NCBI GenBank assembly: GCA_033439265.1
Contig: JAVTVX010000020.1
Location: forward strand, 20,726,001 to 20,790,000
Direction of reading: 5' to 3'
DNA from: Dillenia suffruticosa
Taxonomy: Eukaryota > Streptophyta > Magnoliopsida > Dilleniales > Dilleniaceae
Length of the DNA: 64,000 nucleotides
The notes beneath the pieces are model-generated. The model worked only from the letters and a program-made list of their open reading frames with translations, did not search any database and was not told the DNA's origin. A program made the translations under genes and the position numbers. Positions 24,218 to 37,899 of the stretch are shown here, in pieces (the stretch's first letter is position 1; every line of letters begins with the position of its first letter).

Positions 24218-24968
24218 GCCATTGTGGCAAAAACATGTAATATATCATCGTTGGGGATCACGCCAACCCAAATTTTGTTTTGCCAAACCAAGCTAAACAG
24301 CTCCAATAGAAAACTAGTAGAGACTGCGTACGTACCAATAGATATATATATCAATGAATTTATTTATGTATCTGTAAGGACTCTTTGGACGATGCATATA
24401 ATTAGCTATGATTAAGAGAAAGGGAAATAGACCATCTGTTTGGCAGAATAAGAGAATTTAAGGCAAAAAACAAAAGTAAAAGAACAAAAGAGAGACAACG
24501 ACTAGAGGTAAAAAAAGGAAAAAGAAAAAAAACCTTGGGGAAAGAAAGGAAATATTACGTGGAAGGTGCCATGAAAGATTCACATTCATTGTATACTCCT
24601 AAAACGAGGAAAAAATGAATAAAATGAAAAGCCATGGGAATAATTGACCTGTGTATGAATGGAACCTAACCATGCCGAGAGAAAGAGAGAGAGAAGACTA
24701 GGAAAAAATGAATAAAATGAAAGCCATGGGAATAATTGACCTGTGTATGAAGGGAACCTAACCATGCCGAGAGAGAGAGAGAGAGAGAGAGAAACCTACC
24801 CGGAAGCTGCCATGGCTCACATGTATGCAAATCAATTTCAACCAAAGTGCCTTTCAAGATCTCTTCATTGGCTATCTTCTTGTAAAGATAATGGCATACC
24901 AACTCTTGATCACTTGGATAAAACCTAAAACCAGGTGGCAAAGTAGCTCCAATGTCTCTTAAACCCAT
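20711..24968 (-). CDS. NAC-domain transcription factor, copy 1
   Basis: A DNA-binding NAC transcription factor that should act in the nucleus. Exons on the minus strand are 24968-24800, 22655-22390 and 21181-20711, with GT-AG introns at 24799-22656 and 22389-21182, encoding 301 aa. This three-exon layout, with breaks after ..EPWQLP and after ..PHMPPK, is the classic NAC pattern. Subdomains seen: [12 protein letters not shown] (10-20), [21 protein letters not shown] (66-85), [13 protein letters not shown] (89-100) with [10 protein letters not shown] (109-118), and [12 protein letters not shown] (146-156). The C-terminal half (157-301) is Asn/Ser/Pro-rich and ends with an acidic tail ([15 protein letters not shown]), a likely activation region. 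By eye the N-terminus resembles the CUC/NAM or ANAC074-like clades; I do not assign a symbol. Residue 21 is Gln where the family usually has Glu (SDEELV). No miR164 target motif is seen. Confidence 0.93.
22338..22364. repeat. (AG)n microsatellite in NAC copy 1 intron 2
   Basis: About 13 AG units just inside the 5' end of intron 2 on the minus strand. The matching tract in copy 2 (46511-46524) is shorter. Confidence 0.9.
24583..24775. repeat. Intronic minisatellite, two units of about 93 bp
   Basis: A unit containing atgaataaaatgaaa, catgggaataattgacctgt and aacctaaccatgcc plus a GA run is present twice at the start of NAC intron 1, within 30 bp of the 5' splice site. The matching position in copy 2 has three units. 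Confidence 0.85.
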
Positions 24969-25193
24969 CTCTCCCTCGCTTCCTTTCTCTCTCTGGGAAG
25001 AAAAGGAGTTTGGTGGGAAGTCTCTAAGTTTGTTAATAATTTGAGTTTAGAATGCCAAAGCAACCTATAGTATAATGGTTGGAGAAGGAATGCAGATGAT
25101 CATGAGGTAAAGGAGAAGCTTGTATATGTGGCTTCTTTTCTGAGGTGAGAGTCTTTGGAAATATTATAAAGATTAAGGCACCGGTCTATGTCA

Positions 25194-25201
25194 TATATAT
25201 A
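25194..25201 (-). promoter_or_regulatory. TATA box of NAC copy 1
   Basis: TATATATA lies about 225 bp upstream of the start codon on the minus strand. The equivalent motif is kept in copy 2 at 49497-49506. Confidence 0.6.
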
Positions 25202-27639
25202 GGTAGGTGGATAAAGGGGTTTTTGCAAATTGGAATTTCCTAACAATTTCATTCTTTACCAAAGTTTGCAATTGGGGTAGCTTGTGTAAGTTAATGTGGG
25301 AAGTTTCAGGAAAATCTAAACTCACAAGAAATCTGTCCTTATGGGGCCCTTGGGTTTTGAGTAATTAATGCAAGATTATGTGCAAAGTCCAAATCTTTTT
25401 GGTAGAAAAAGAGAGCCTCCAAAGTCCAAAGTACTCCTTTTAAAATATATACATATTTTACCCTTCCATAAAACAAAGAAAAATAATCCCAAAAATATGT
25501 GTCTTCCACAACGAGATCGAGGAATTCCTTTGTATGGGCTGGGAGCGTATGAAGTAAGGAAATTTCGAGTGCAATATTGGAGAAGGTAACAACAGATGGG
25601 TGAAGAAAAATGCAAATCTATCTATGCACTTAAAATCTCAACCATAGAAATTTTGTATAATTATTCCTCGGATTCGTGATAATTAAATCATCATCTAATG
25701 ACCATTACTTTTGATAAAACGAGATACTAAAATAATCGATCACCGTTAGATGTTAATTCAATTATGGGAATTATAGAAATTCTCCCAACCATAAACTTCT
25801 TGTGCTTATAATAAATAATATTTTCATTATAAGAAAATAAATAACATTTGTTGTCAAAAAAAGTTGCCTTAGCTTCGTGTTTTCATATAAATGTGGATTA
25901 CATTATAATAATGATACATTTTGGATAAAGCTGAAGCCCAATAATCCTTGAATAATTAACATTACTTCATCAAATTATCTTCTCAACCGATGCCTCATTT
26001 CTAAACCCTTGTTCAAAAGAAAGGATTTTTTGTGTCTTTGTAGGAATATTTGAATGATAAAAAACTCTTGCTCAAATGTCTTCTCTGAGACCTAGTATTC
26101 GAACTTTCGTGGATGTATATATTTTTTCGATTTTTACGACTCTTTTGCAATAAAAAAAAAAGAACTTTTTTATTTATGAGGTGTTTGATAAGAGAATTTA
26201 CTTTTAAATCCAAACAACCCGTTAATTAAGATATTTTTCACCTTTCTTATTTTTTTTTCTTCCGATAAGTGATTCCCCAACATGCCCTAATTCTTGGATT
26301 CGTTGATTAGGCCTGAAAACAGCTAATAGTGACCAGGCATTTTGATGAATTAGTTGTCCTAAAGCAATTAGCGTGGGCTCTATGCATGACCGTATACAAG
26401 ATAATTGTTCTTGGGAAAGCCTATCCATCAAAAATACTATTCATCATGCAATCACCTCAATCGTTAAGGTGGCCCCCATGAATAGAACCACACAATGTCC
26501 TATCTCCCATTGGGAGGAATGAACAAACCAATTATTTATTACGAGGAGAAGTAATTAACAAAACTTCTTAAAAGTTCCTCTTTGTGACCTATTCCTCCTA
26601 GAATATTCTTGAATTATTTTTTTTATTTTTTTATGTGAGAGACAAATATGCCAAAAAGTAATTTGTTTGATTTTCATATGTGGGGTCATAATGTTATAGT
26701 ATCTAATAATTAATACGATACTCTCATCCACGGGTGCCCTAATTTATTTATTTATTTATTTTTCTGTGGGGTTACTTCTTTGACAAGTTTAGCATTTTAT
26801 AAACTAAATTATCATAAAAATTATAAAATAAAAAACAAAAAAGGAATGTAGAAGCACGTGAACTCGTGACCCCTCACTTGATCTAGACTAAACTTCAAAA
26901 GATCTAACTTCACACAAGCCCTACATAGAATGTTAATTCGCAGTTAGAATAGTCTTACCATTGTTCTATGAAATACATTTAGAAGAGTTTGATTTTTCGA
27001 TCACATTGCAAAGAATATGTTGTTGGGACGAGACGGGTAGGTCCTCATCCTATTATTTTTGTCAAAGGGTCCCACTAATGATGAAGTACAATTGGGCCTA
27101 TCATATGGCAATGCAAGATAAATCAAAATAATTTTGTATGTCATGTTTACTAATGTCTGTTGATGCATTAATAATTGAAATGACGACAAAATCGATGTTT
27201 GTCACAAGATATATCAATCAATTTATAATTATTAGAGGATTGTTACATATTATAGATGATGACTGACTTTTTAGAACCCAGTTGTTAGGAACAGATAGGC
27301 TAGCTAGACATGAGAAAAATAATTGGTGCTAGCTTGAACTTCTACTTGATTAAATGGACCAAATAATGAAGATCATATGAACTTAGATGGCGAGAATGAA
27401 AAGATGAAAATGCCCTCAAAGTCTAATGTCGATGAGTGGTATGAAGGTTAGTTTTGGAAACTAATTGGGAAATGATTTGCCAATGATTTATAAGCACAGA
27501 GTATCGATGCAGACAGTCATGAAAATAGCTTGGGGTTGCATTGCAATCTTGTCCGTAATAAACCAGTAGAAAAGTAAAATGTCGCATAATCAGAGTAAAG
27601 TTGAAGTAATGGTTGGAATACCCTGAACCTAGTTTGACT

Positions 27640-27750
27640 TACTTTTTTGATATACAGGGGAGGTTCAAAGTTGAGACCTTTAAGGGGAAGGGGGTTGATG
27701 TCAACTGAGTTATAGCCACATTGGCACTTAATTCGGCTTGTTTATGATAG
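27640..27750 (-). mobile_element. Possible SINE fragment present in both copies
   Basis: On the minus strand it contains a CTATAACTCAGTTG box and a downstream CAACTTTGAACCTCC box, reminiscent of Pol III A and B boxes. The counterpart in copy 2 (51790-51900) keeps both boxes, so the insertion would predate the duplication. No clear ends. Confidence 0.35.
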
Positions 27751-30561
27751 TTCACAATGGGGTTAAGGAATGGGCTTTCCTCCCCTCGGATCAAGGCTCC
27801 AAGTATGCAAAGACATTCTTATACTTGGTAATTCGACCACGACAAGCTTGCTTCAACTACGCTCCATAATTTTTATGTTGATTCCTTGTTACAACTCATC
27901 ATTAATTTTAACATATCTATATGTTCTATGTTAAATTTATACACTTAAGGCTCATTTCAAAGAGATGAAACCAAATTAAACTGAGTTTACTTGATATTCT
28001 ATTACAAAAATTATTGATTTAATAATATTTTTGGTCACTTTTATTAGAAAATTTAACTTTAAATTACAAAATTTTATACGTTTTATAATTTTTTTATTTT
28101 AGTTAAAAATATTTTAAACAAAATAAAATAAGATAAACAAAGTAGCAATCAGCCCTTTGTACTCTAATTCTATAACTCAAATTTCTGCCTTACTTTCCTT
28201 TCCCTTTGAGTTGTGAACATGCGAAATTCTAGCAATATAGCTTTATAAGACTTTTCAGACCAAAGAATTTAATGTGACGTGGGAAACTATGACTCTCTCT
28301 CTCTTGTTTGGTATATGCCAATTTTTATGGAACACTAAAGATGGGGATACAGGTCCAGCTTGATATTTTTAGTATATAAGAATTATATGGATGTCAATTT
28401 GTTGGTTTTCCTCCAACATGAATGGTTCATATTATTGGTTGGCATTGGAGTTACGAATTCTATTTACTTTGTGTGTCTTTGTGAAGAGAAAGCTAGGAGG
28501 CTCTCTCTCTCTCTCCCTCTCTCTCTACCCAATAACATACTCTTGTATTGCAATCTAAAGTAAATTCTTAATCATAATACTGCATAAGCACAGAAAAAGT
28601 TAGTTTTTTTTTTTTAATCTCAAAAAGGTTAATTTGTTAAGGATTATTGATTAGAATAAATAGTAGTAAACAGGCATAACCAAAGACAAGCAAGGGAAAC
28701 TAATGACTTTTTCTCGATTTAAGGGTAGAGTCTAGTCTAGATCAAGTTGATGTAATTGGGCAAAATTTTTTAGGCTGGGGACCTCAAGATTTTATTGCAC
28801 TGCTACATGTATTGTCCATTTCCAAGACAAATAAAGGAAAACTTTGTTTCAAATTCTACATATATATATATGGGAAATTAGAATGGGCACGGGCACCCTA
28901 AGACACGGCATGTGTATCTTACCTTACACTCATAAGGCCATACGTCAAGCGATATTATATGACCATCCTAAAGGAAAGAGAAATCCAAGGTGGGCAATGA
29001 TATTTTTTTTAATTAATTGAAGTTAATGGCGATTTAAATTATTATTAATTATATTAATAATTTTGTGTTATAAAATTCTAGCATAATCTTAATTGAAATT
29101 AACCTAAATTTAAATATCCCAAGATTTCATTGATTATACATATACATGCATATTTACATATTTTTATATTATGTAGTACAAAAAATTATTATCTATACAC
29201 ACACACGGCAATCAATAAAAATATAAGGATTATTATGTTTCTAATTATATCGTCACAATTTGGGAACAATGCAATGGTCGTGGAGAGCTAGTGTTTTCGC
29301 AACTTAGGGTATCCTTGGGGTTAGGCGTGGATGGATTGAGATGTTGTGTTGTGGGGATTGGAGAATGAGTGAGGGATTGATATTCCTCTCCTCTTATTAA
29401 GTTCTGGGCTACCAATAATTCTCCTTTTTTCATGTGTCCCCTTTATTTACTTTATTCACTTCCATAAGTTATGGCCTCTTTGTGGAAAATTTCCATCCTC
29501 TCTCCTCTTTTGTACTCCCATCACCAATCATCTTTTGACATTTTTTAACGCGTCCCATCCTGTCGGCAGACCCCCCCACCTCATATTTAAGAACTTCTGC
29601 ATGGTTTCTATAGATATATACACGCGCGCGCACGCAGTTGTACGTGTATCGGTGCCTACACGTATAAGAGCGTGGCGGGGCAGACATCCGTTTTGCATTC
29701 CGTTGCGTTTGGGCATGTCTTACGCGCATGATGGTAAAGATTATTATTATTATTATTATAGACAATTTATCATACACCTGAAAAGAGTTTGCCAAATCAT
29801 TAATAATAAATTGAAAAAAGAAATCCATAAGCTTGGCTGCTTTGTTCAAAAAAAAAAAAAAAAAAAAAATTTGAGTCTCAAATCTAAACTCGTCAAGTAG
29901 CCATGTTGTATATTGCTTAGGGTTGTTTTCGTGATGTTCATTTTTCATGCAATATGTATTACTTTAATATTCTTATAATTTGATCGAAAATTACAATTAT
30001 TTTTCTTAACATTGGCATATTTGAAGATGACAATTGTAGAAAGTGGGAGGGTGGTACGGTATAGGAGGTCCCAAAAGAATTAATAAAGAAAAAAAAAAGA
30101 AGACCAATGGAAAGAAAATTATAAAATTTGATTTTCATTTTTTAAAAATTCAATTAAGAAAAATTTAAATTCACAAAAAAAAATTATTTAGTGTCCAATT
30201 TGATTCTTGTACAAGGTTTTTCAATTAATTTATTGGTGTACATTAAAAAAAAAGATAAATAAAATCCCCTCCATTATTAAAGTAATAATCATATATTAAT
30301 CAATGCCATCACTCCAAGCATCGATGTAGGGTTTCTATTAATTACGGAACGAGAGGGAGGACCACTAAACATTTCAAAACGCCAAGAATAAAGAAAACGC
30401 CAAAACCCTCTTATATTTCAACCTGCTAAGGAAAAGAGATCTCTCCACTTGATCCTCGAAATTATTGCGGGATATTTTTTAATAAATTTATTAATATATA
30501 TATGTATATGTATGTATGTATGTAATTAAAAGTAATGAATGGTATTCTTTTCCTTATAAAC

Positions 30562-30619
<58 letters not shown>

Positions 30620-31563
30620 TTTGAGAGATAGAATAAACTCATTCTTTTGCAAACGTCTAGGCGTTGCTATGATCTCCTTCTATATTAACAATCATGGCAT
30701 AAATATTATTTTTCAAGAATTTAACATAGCTTAATATTATTATTCGAAAATTGAATATCATCAAAAGTGAAATGGGTAATATTTAGGTTTTGAATAATAA
30801 TATTAGACTTTTAAATAGTAATATTAGGAAGCCTTCTAATGATAATATTAAACTTTATCAAGTAAATAACATTTTAAATAGTAATTTCTATAGATATGAA
30901 CAAGTATGAAAATTATAGAATTTTTTCCAAACTTCAAATATAGAATTTTCCGATGATTCGATTCGAGAGAGGAGCACCAAAATTGAAGATCAAACATTTC
31001 AATCCGCCCCAAAAAAGAGACAATTCTTGAAAGTAAGACAACATGATATTTTGGAAATGGGAAAGGAAAAAACAGTTTATAATATTCTGAGATAGTCACA
31101 TTTCATTAGAACCGGTTGTCTAGGAAAAATAATTAAAAAAAAATGCCTACGACGATAAAGCAATACTAAATCTAATTTTGTTACACTTTTTTATTTTTCT
31201 TTTGTAAAACAGATGAATCCACCATTCTAAAGGTATTAAGCTACATTATTAAAATTAAAATAAATTTCAGAATAAAATATAAAATATTTTCTATTTAAAC
31301 ATATTCTGATTAAGTGTAAAACAAATTTTAATTAGGATATAAGTCGCCATGTTACAGTATTTTGAGATAAAAGACCATTGAGATTGTCTAAGTTAATACA
31401 TGAATAAGAGGCAATTTTAAAATACCACTCCTAAATTATTCTGAGGCTACTCCTCACCGCATAATTTCTGTATCAGATTTTTATCAGTCATCAAGCCATC
31501 ACATTTCAGAGCTCTAATTTCCTATTACATTTTTTATGGGCGTCCCACAATTTGTCACCTCTC

Positions 31564-31615
<52 letters not shown>

Positions 31616-32918
31616 CCCCATCAAAACTCATCTCTCCAACTGCAAATGGGCTAGTATCTTTGTTCAACCTGGGAAGACGCCACCTCTGCAAAGCCTCGAA
31701 CTTGCTCTTCTCCTTTATCTCTCAAGTTATGCAAGAGATTGAACTTGGTAAGCGATACCCTGCAAAGTAATATGGAGATGGGCCGAACAGGGTAATCAAC
31801 ACAACTCTCAAACAAGCTAATATCACAACAAGCCCTCCAAAGGAAAAGCACCAACTCAGAAATTTCACAAAATATACAAGAAAGTTCCACTTCAGCAACT
31901 CATATTTGTTTTGAAAATAATGTTTTTAGTGATTGCGAACTATCTATCTGTTGCTGTAAACATTCTTAAAATAGTATTAAAAACTCTGGATTAAAATTTC
32001 ACCTCCATCGAGTTGAACAAAAGACATCAACTCAAATCACTCACATATAGCTAATTGCAAGACCCCACTGGTATCTTTTGGGTAATTACGAGCAATTATT
32101 CTAGATTAGGATGGGATTATCTTCTTCAGCCTTTATAGGACAAACTAAACCCATATGTATTATATTAAAAGAGAAAGATATATTATCGTCCAATCGTTAT
32201 TTTTCTAATCTATATTTTTGTATCATCTACTGTTAATTGGTCTCTAAGATCTGGGATTTCTCCTCTTCACAAAGAATCAGGATTTGAAAACCCAGAAAAA
32301 TTTCAGGCTGTTCACAGACGTTCAATTTTCAATCTATGATTTCCTTTTGTTTTTTCCTTTTGTTTTGACTTTCATGATTAGAAAGTTGATTCCCACATAC
32401 AAAGAGAAACTTCTGTGTCACTAAAGTTAATATAGATGTTCCTTTTTTTTTTGGGCGGGTCATATCATACCAAACGTGGCCTTAAAAAGAATTCAAGAGA
32501 GAATATTTTGGAGCTGACATGAAATTCAAAACCTTAGGGAAGCCATTTTTAAAAATTTATTAAAAAATTATAAATGTAGCATCTAGAGAGATTCGGCCGA
32601 TAACTTGAAGACCAAGAATTTGTTATCTACAAGTATGAATATCGATAATGTCATGATGTGATTGGGAATCATTGAGAAACTCCACCAAATATTTTGTCTA
32701 ATTGACTTAGATTTCAGAGAAATAATGTTTGTTAATTAACAATAATTTTTCTTTAGTTTTTCCTAATCTTAAAAAGATCGCATAGAAGAACAAGGTTAGC
32801 CAATCCCATAAGGTCCCAAAATAGTATTATAATAGAGGGCCCATATATTGGTTACTTGGAAAACTCAATAATATAGAGGGTTTTTTTCCATGTAAATACC
32901 AAGTTGGCATGCAGTTTA

Positions 32919-32931
<13 letters not shown>

Positions 32932-32981
<50 letters not shown>
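32932..32981. repeat. (GA)n microsatellite, 50 bp
   Basis: A perfect GA tract. The orthologous tract in copy 2 (56924-56994) is longer. Confidence 0.95.
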
Positions 32982-32986
<5 letters not shown>

Positions 32987-35900
32987 TGTAGAATATTGCG
33001 TTATATGTACATGTGTTCATGACTCACACTAGACGTAGAGAAGGTATTCTAATCATAATCAAAACAAGGAGCATTGAATTGTTTTTTTTTCTAATCATAA
33101 TGAAAACAAGCAATCTCTAGTTGTTTTTTATTCTGCTTTTAGTTATAATTTGAACTCAAACTCATTTATTAATCATATATATAAAAAGGTTATAATTATA
33201 TAGCATTAATACTAAATTACTTTTTAGTAAATATCTCAGTGTTAGAACCATAAATACTTTAAATACATGTTAATAACCCGTAAAATTGATTTGATTCATA
33301 AGAAATATACATAATAATTAAATTTTATACTTATATCGTACGAACCCTTACGCATGCAAGCTCAAAATCAATCTCCATTTACTAAACAAAAAATATATAT
33401 TACAAGTACAACAAAAAGAGATTTTTTGACAAAGAAGAAATTACAAATTTTGTCAAGAATAATTAAAAAAAAATAGAGTAGTGAGAAGGGCATTTCTGTT
33501 AAGATACATATAAAGAGAAGAATGTAAGTTTGCTTGGCAAGAAATAGCTAGCTAGTTAAATTGTATTTTGGATTTGTACATGACTTTGTTGTGGAAAGCT
33601 TAACTCTCAACACCCCAGAAGAACAAATCAGACAGTGTACAATAGCCTCATATGGGGAAACAGAATTAGGGAAACAATGCCAAGAACAAGTAGACAAATG
33701 CACAAATACAAAACAATGCTGTCCTTGGATGACTCAGAAAAACCTAATTAATGAAGAAAGCGTTTCATTTCTTTTATTTTGGTTATGTGTAAAGTACACG
33801 TTTAGTGTTTGACATTGATGTTTACGGCGGCTCCTCTTAGGGTGACAAATACTGCCAGATTTTACAGGTTTTCTGGTTATGGCGTAATTTTGGTTTCCGC
33901 CAACCTACCCTCCAAGCTTTCGCGTTGCATAAAACGCGTAAATTTACATTGATCTATGCATGTGAGAGAGAGAGAGAGAGAGAGATCATTCAGATGGCAA
34001 GTCTACAAAAGAAAAAAAGATTTACGCTTGGATTAATTAAAAGATAAGTTCAATTTTTTTCATGGTTACTAATTAAGAGAAAAAGGTGAAATTTTTAAAC
34101 AAAACACAAGTGTGGAACAATTTATTTTCCCTTTTAAGGAATGAAAAAAAAAATGTTGTGTTTACTAAATTTATAAAGTACGTGAAAATCCACAAATCAT
34201 ATGTATGGATATACAAAAACACTGACTTCAACAAAAGGATTAAGCCAATATCATGATGCTAAGCTCGAACTTAATTAACAAAAACATTAAATGCCAAGCT
34301 GAAGCCACGTGGAGAACAACTAGATCTGTACATAACCTTATATCAAAAAGCTTACGTGTAGGGGAGAAAGAGGGAGGGAGAGAGAGATGATGATGGGGAA
34401 ACAAAATCATGGGCACAAACATCATCGGAAGAGTGACAGAACAAAATTATTATTTGATCAATCCATCCCATCATGAGATCAAAATAAAAACCATAATTAT
34501 ACAACTTGGAACTTACGTGGATTCAATTGAATCCATCCATTATTTGCTTGGTAACCCATATCATAAGGCGGCCTTCCCTTTTTCCCTCATAAAACCTTAA
34601 TCCCTCGCTTTTACGAAACCTTCTAAATTCTCTTGATCTCTATCTCTCCACCAAACACACTCAAACGCCCACCTCTCTCTCTCTCTCTCTCTCTCTTCCA
34701 TAGTTTCAGCGCGATATTGACTCACTTGTTTTTTAGCTCATTCTTTTTCTAACTAGACCCGTTTCGCCTCACACAATAATAGAGAGAGAGAGAGAGAGAG
34801 AGAGAACAGTTGCTTTCAATGATGATAACAACACTTGAAACCACCCGTGATGATTAAGTAAATGACAACCAAAGAGAGTCGCAAGATCATCCAATGTCAT
34901 CCAAGAAAATGAAATCAGACTTACTTATATTTCTAAAATTTTACATGTTGCAGTTGCAGCCCTCATTTATACCTCAAAAATTTTCACGTTGTTCTATTGT
35001 ATATTACATGTATTTTTCAGAATAATCTTTTCTCTACCTCATAAAGTCACGGGTCATCCATCAATGATCAACCTAGATCCGGAATAGATTCTACAATTTT
35101 AACTCAAAAGGGTATGCTTGAATTTAATAGACCTGCTAAAATCAAGCTGAAATCCAATCCGTGAACCTATTTGGTTTAATTCAATTTATTTTTGACTCAC
35201 ATTTCCCACCTCTATTCCACCTAATTAATCAAATAATTTTCGAGAAAATTGGGTAATCAAAACCTAATTAGAATGCGTTTAAGTACACCAATTTCATCGA
35301 TTTGACAGTTGATAATGATTGGATAGGCAAATTCGTCTATAATTGGATCCACAAATAATCAAATAATAGATTGGTACAAAGAAATATTTTTCCTTCGATG
35401 TTTCTGGTTTTGGTTTTTTCAAACATGATTGGATAGACAAACCGCATGATCTCTGCCCCATCTTTACACAAATAGCTATCATGAATTCAAATTTTACAAA
35501 GTACTAGAAATCTACACAAGAGTAATAAAGATTTTTTGAGGAAAAAGATTGAAAGAGATAAAAATGTTATGGATATACCTATGAGAAAATGTATTAAATA
35601 AAATAAAATGGAACAAAAGTACATATATTATTGCTAATATGACATCAATTGATAGATTACATGAGCATACAACCACCCTATGGCCCCGCAAATAGATAAT
35701 ATCGAGAATGTCATCAATAATTTTTTTCCTCAAATGAATCGAAGAATCTTCAATTGCACAAGAGATTATTATTTACGATTAACATGTATGGGACAAAGAT
35801 TTAGGGTATTAAATATGGCGGTATGCATCACCATCAACCTAGTTGAGAAGCATATTCCTTCCAAATTTCCAATCACTTGTTAAATGTACTCTATACAGAT

Positions 35901-37488
35901 TCTTCATTCCGGTTTGGTATATGCATGAGGTGCTCTCTCTCTCTCTCTCTTTCTCAATTGATTTAAAGAAACAATAAGCCAGAAGAGAAGAAAAGAAAAG
36001 TTGACGAGAAATGTGTATAAACATGGTATACAAATAAATATAATGCACAAAAATTTTCTCGTCTTTATCATTTAGCATAACCTCTAAAAAGGGGAAGAAT
36101 ATGAAATAGAAATAAAATATAAAATACTAACAAAATGATATGGGCATATTTTAAGATAAAATACGAGTAATATAAACGTAATCACATATTGTATGCTTGT
36201 ATTGTGATAGGTAGGTAGTCTAAAAATTTTTTTCTAGCTTAGCAAAATTATAAAACTAAATTTAATGGGACTATCTATCCTTAAAATTTGCCCTTAACTC
36301 AGTGAACATCCCTAACATAACCATTAATATCATATGGGTTAAGACCACGGGTGCCCTTAAAAATACTGTTCATTCCGTAAAATATTATAATCTCGGCCCC
36401 TTCAACCCCTCTTACCCCTTGCATGCTATACTTCATTCTCCTTACTGCAAGTTTCTGATTTTACTCTAAAATTTCAGCACAAAATATCGCTCTTAGTGAG
36501 AGAACAGTTAGAAAAAGGATAGCCATGAGCAAAAGGCATATTGGCCTGACGATATCATCCCCTATCCTCTCAGGTTTGAATCTTCCCACCTTCAAAAGAT
36601 TTACCAAAGAAAGAAAGATGAAATAAAATGGTTGCCCACGAGGCATATTGGACACCATGTCCTATTGGACATTCATAGTGCAAGACAGGGACACAGTTTT
36701 GAGTGTCTGAGCTTCATAGCGCATACAGAGAGTACAAACATAGTGGATAAAAGCATTCATGGATTTTGTTTAGATCCTCCTTTTCTTCCTAAAAAAAAGG
36801 AAGAAGGATCTTGCCAAACACACAAGCACAACCTTTATCTGGAAACACACAGGTAGGAATGAACAGTACGTCTCTAACACAAAACAACAGAGAAATTATG
36901 AAATAGCAAAACATGTGATAATTTTCTTGCCACTAAAATTGAGATAAATATTACAGCACAGTCAAGCACAAAGTTAATGATAATACTAATAATAATTTAA
37001 AAAAAAAACTTAATTCTACAAATAGAATCTTGTTCAGGAAGATGCCAAAAGGCTTGAATCTTAACCGTGAAGAAATGCAGGCCATTTCATGGTGCGTTTG
37101 CATAGTATTAGACAAGACAACATTGACATAAGCAAGGGAAAAAGAGAAGACAGCAACAGTTTTTCCCAATTTTAAAGTTTGAAATGAAAGTCTTCAAACT
37201 TTTGGAAAGACAAAAGTGGTAATGATGCTTTTCTCACTTTTTCTTTTTCATTTCAACCCTTGTTGCCTAAAAGGGCAAAGCCACCATGTGCAAATTGAAG
37301 AGGAGCATCAATTCTTTTTTCCATAAAGACCTCAATATTTAAATACCAAGCTAAATAAAAGGGATAACTAAAACAGTTCAGCTTCTTAAAGAAGCAAATT
37401 GAAATGGTTTATCCCAGTCATTTTAGCAACAAATCCAGCAACAGGGAGGTGGGGAAGACTCAAACCAGCAATGATTTTGATTTGAGTG

Positions 37489-37852
37489 CGTTGGGAGTTA
37501 AGGTAATTGGTGTAGCGGAAGGAACACAACCAGATTTTATAACTAAATTAAATTTTCACTCTAAAAAATAGAAGAGAGATAGAGGAGTAAGTGACAAAAT
37601 GAAATTTGTTCTGGTTGAATGCAAAATGCTTTGAGTACAACCGTATTTATAGGAGTGTCCCTACATATCGAAAGAAACATTACATTTAATAGGTCATTTA
37701 ATAGGTTCACAATATATCAAGAGATATTTTAAGAAATCCAAGAGTTTTTCTACGTATTAAGAGTTATACATAAAACATACATACTAAAATCTAGATTATT
37801 GACTCTTCAAAACCAATGACCCAATAATGTTCAAGTTTAATCATTTCCAACA
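37489..37852 (-). repeat. Left LTR (3' LTR) of copy-1 copia
   Basis: 364 bp ending ...catttccaaca. Its first base is C where copy 2 keeps the canonical TG start (tgttggga). It aligns with 61443-61790. Confidence 0.85.
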
Positions 37853-37899
37853 CCCCTCGTAAACCATTCGTATAACTCTAACTGTTTCTCTCAGATTTT

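Larger units (their letters stand above)
24969..37488. other. Intergenic stretch of duplicated unit, copy 1
   Basis: I find no supported gene in these 12.5 kb. The sequence is matched almost throughout by 49273-61442 in copy 2, apart from indels. Two blocks are specific to copy 1: 30792-31469 (678 bp) and 33004-33598 (about 595 bp). It contains (GA)n/(CT)n tracts at 24185-24212, 28501-28526, 30564-30619, 32932-32981, 33964-33986 and 34780-34804, a poly-T run at 31569-31610, and a short trinucleotide (tta)n at 29741-29759. A 23-codon frame at 37253-37324 is discussed among the findings. Confidence 0.7.
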
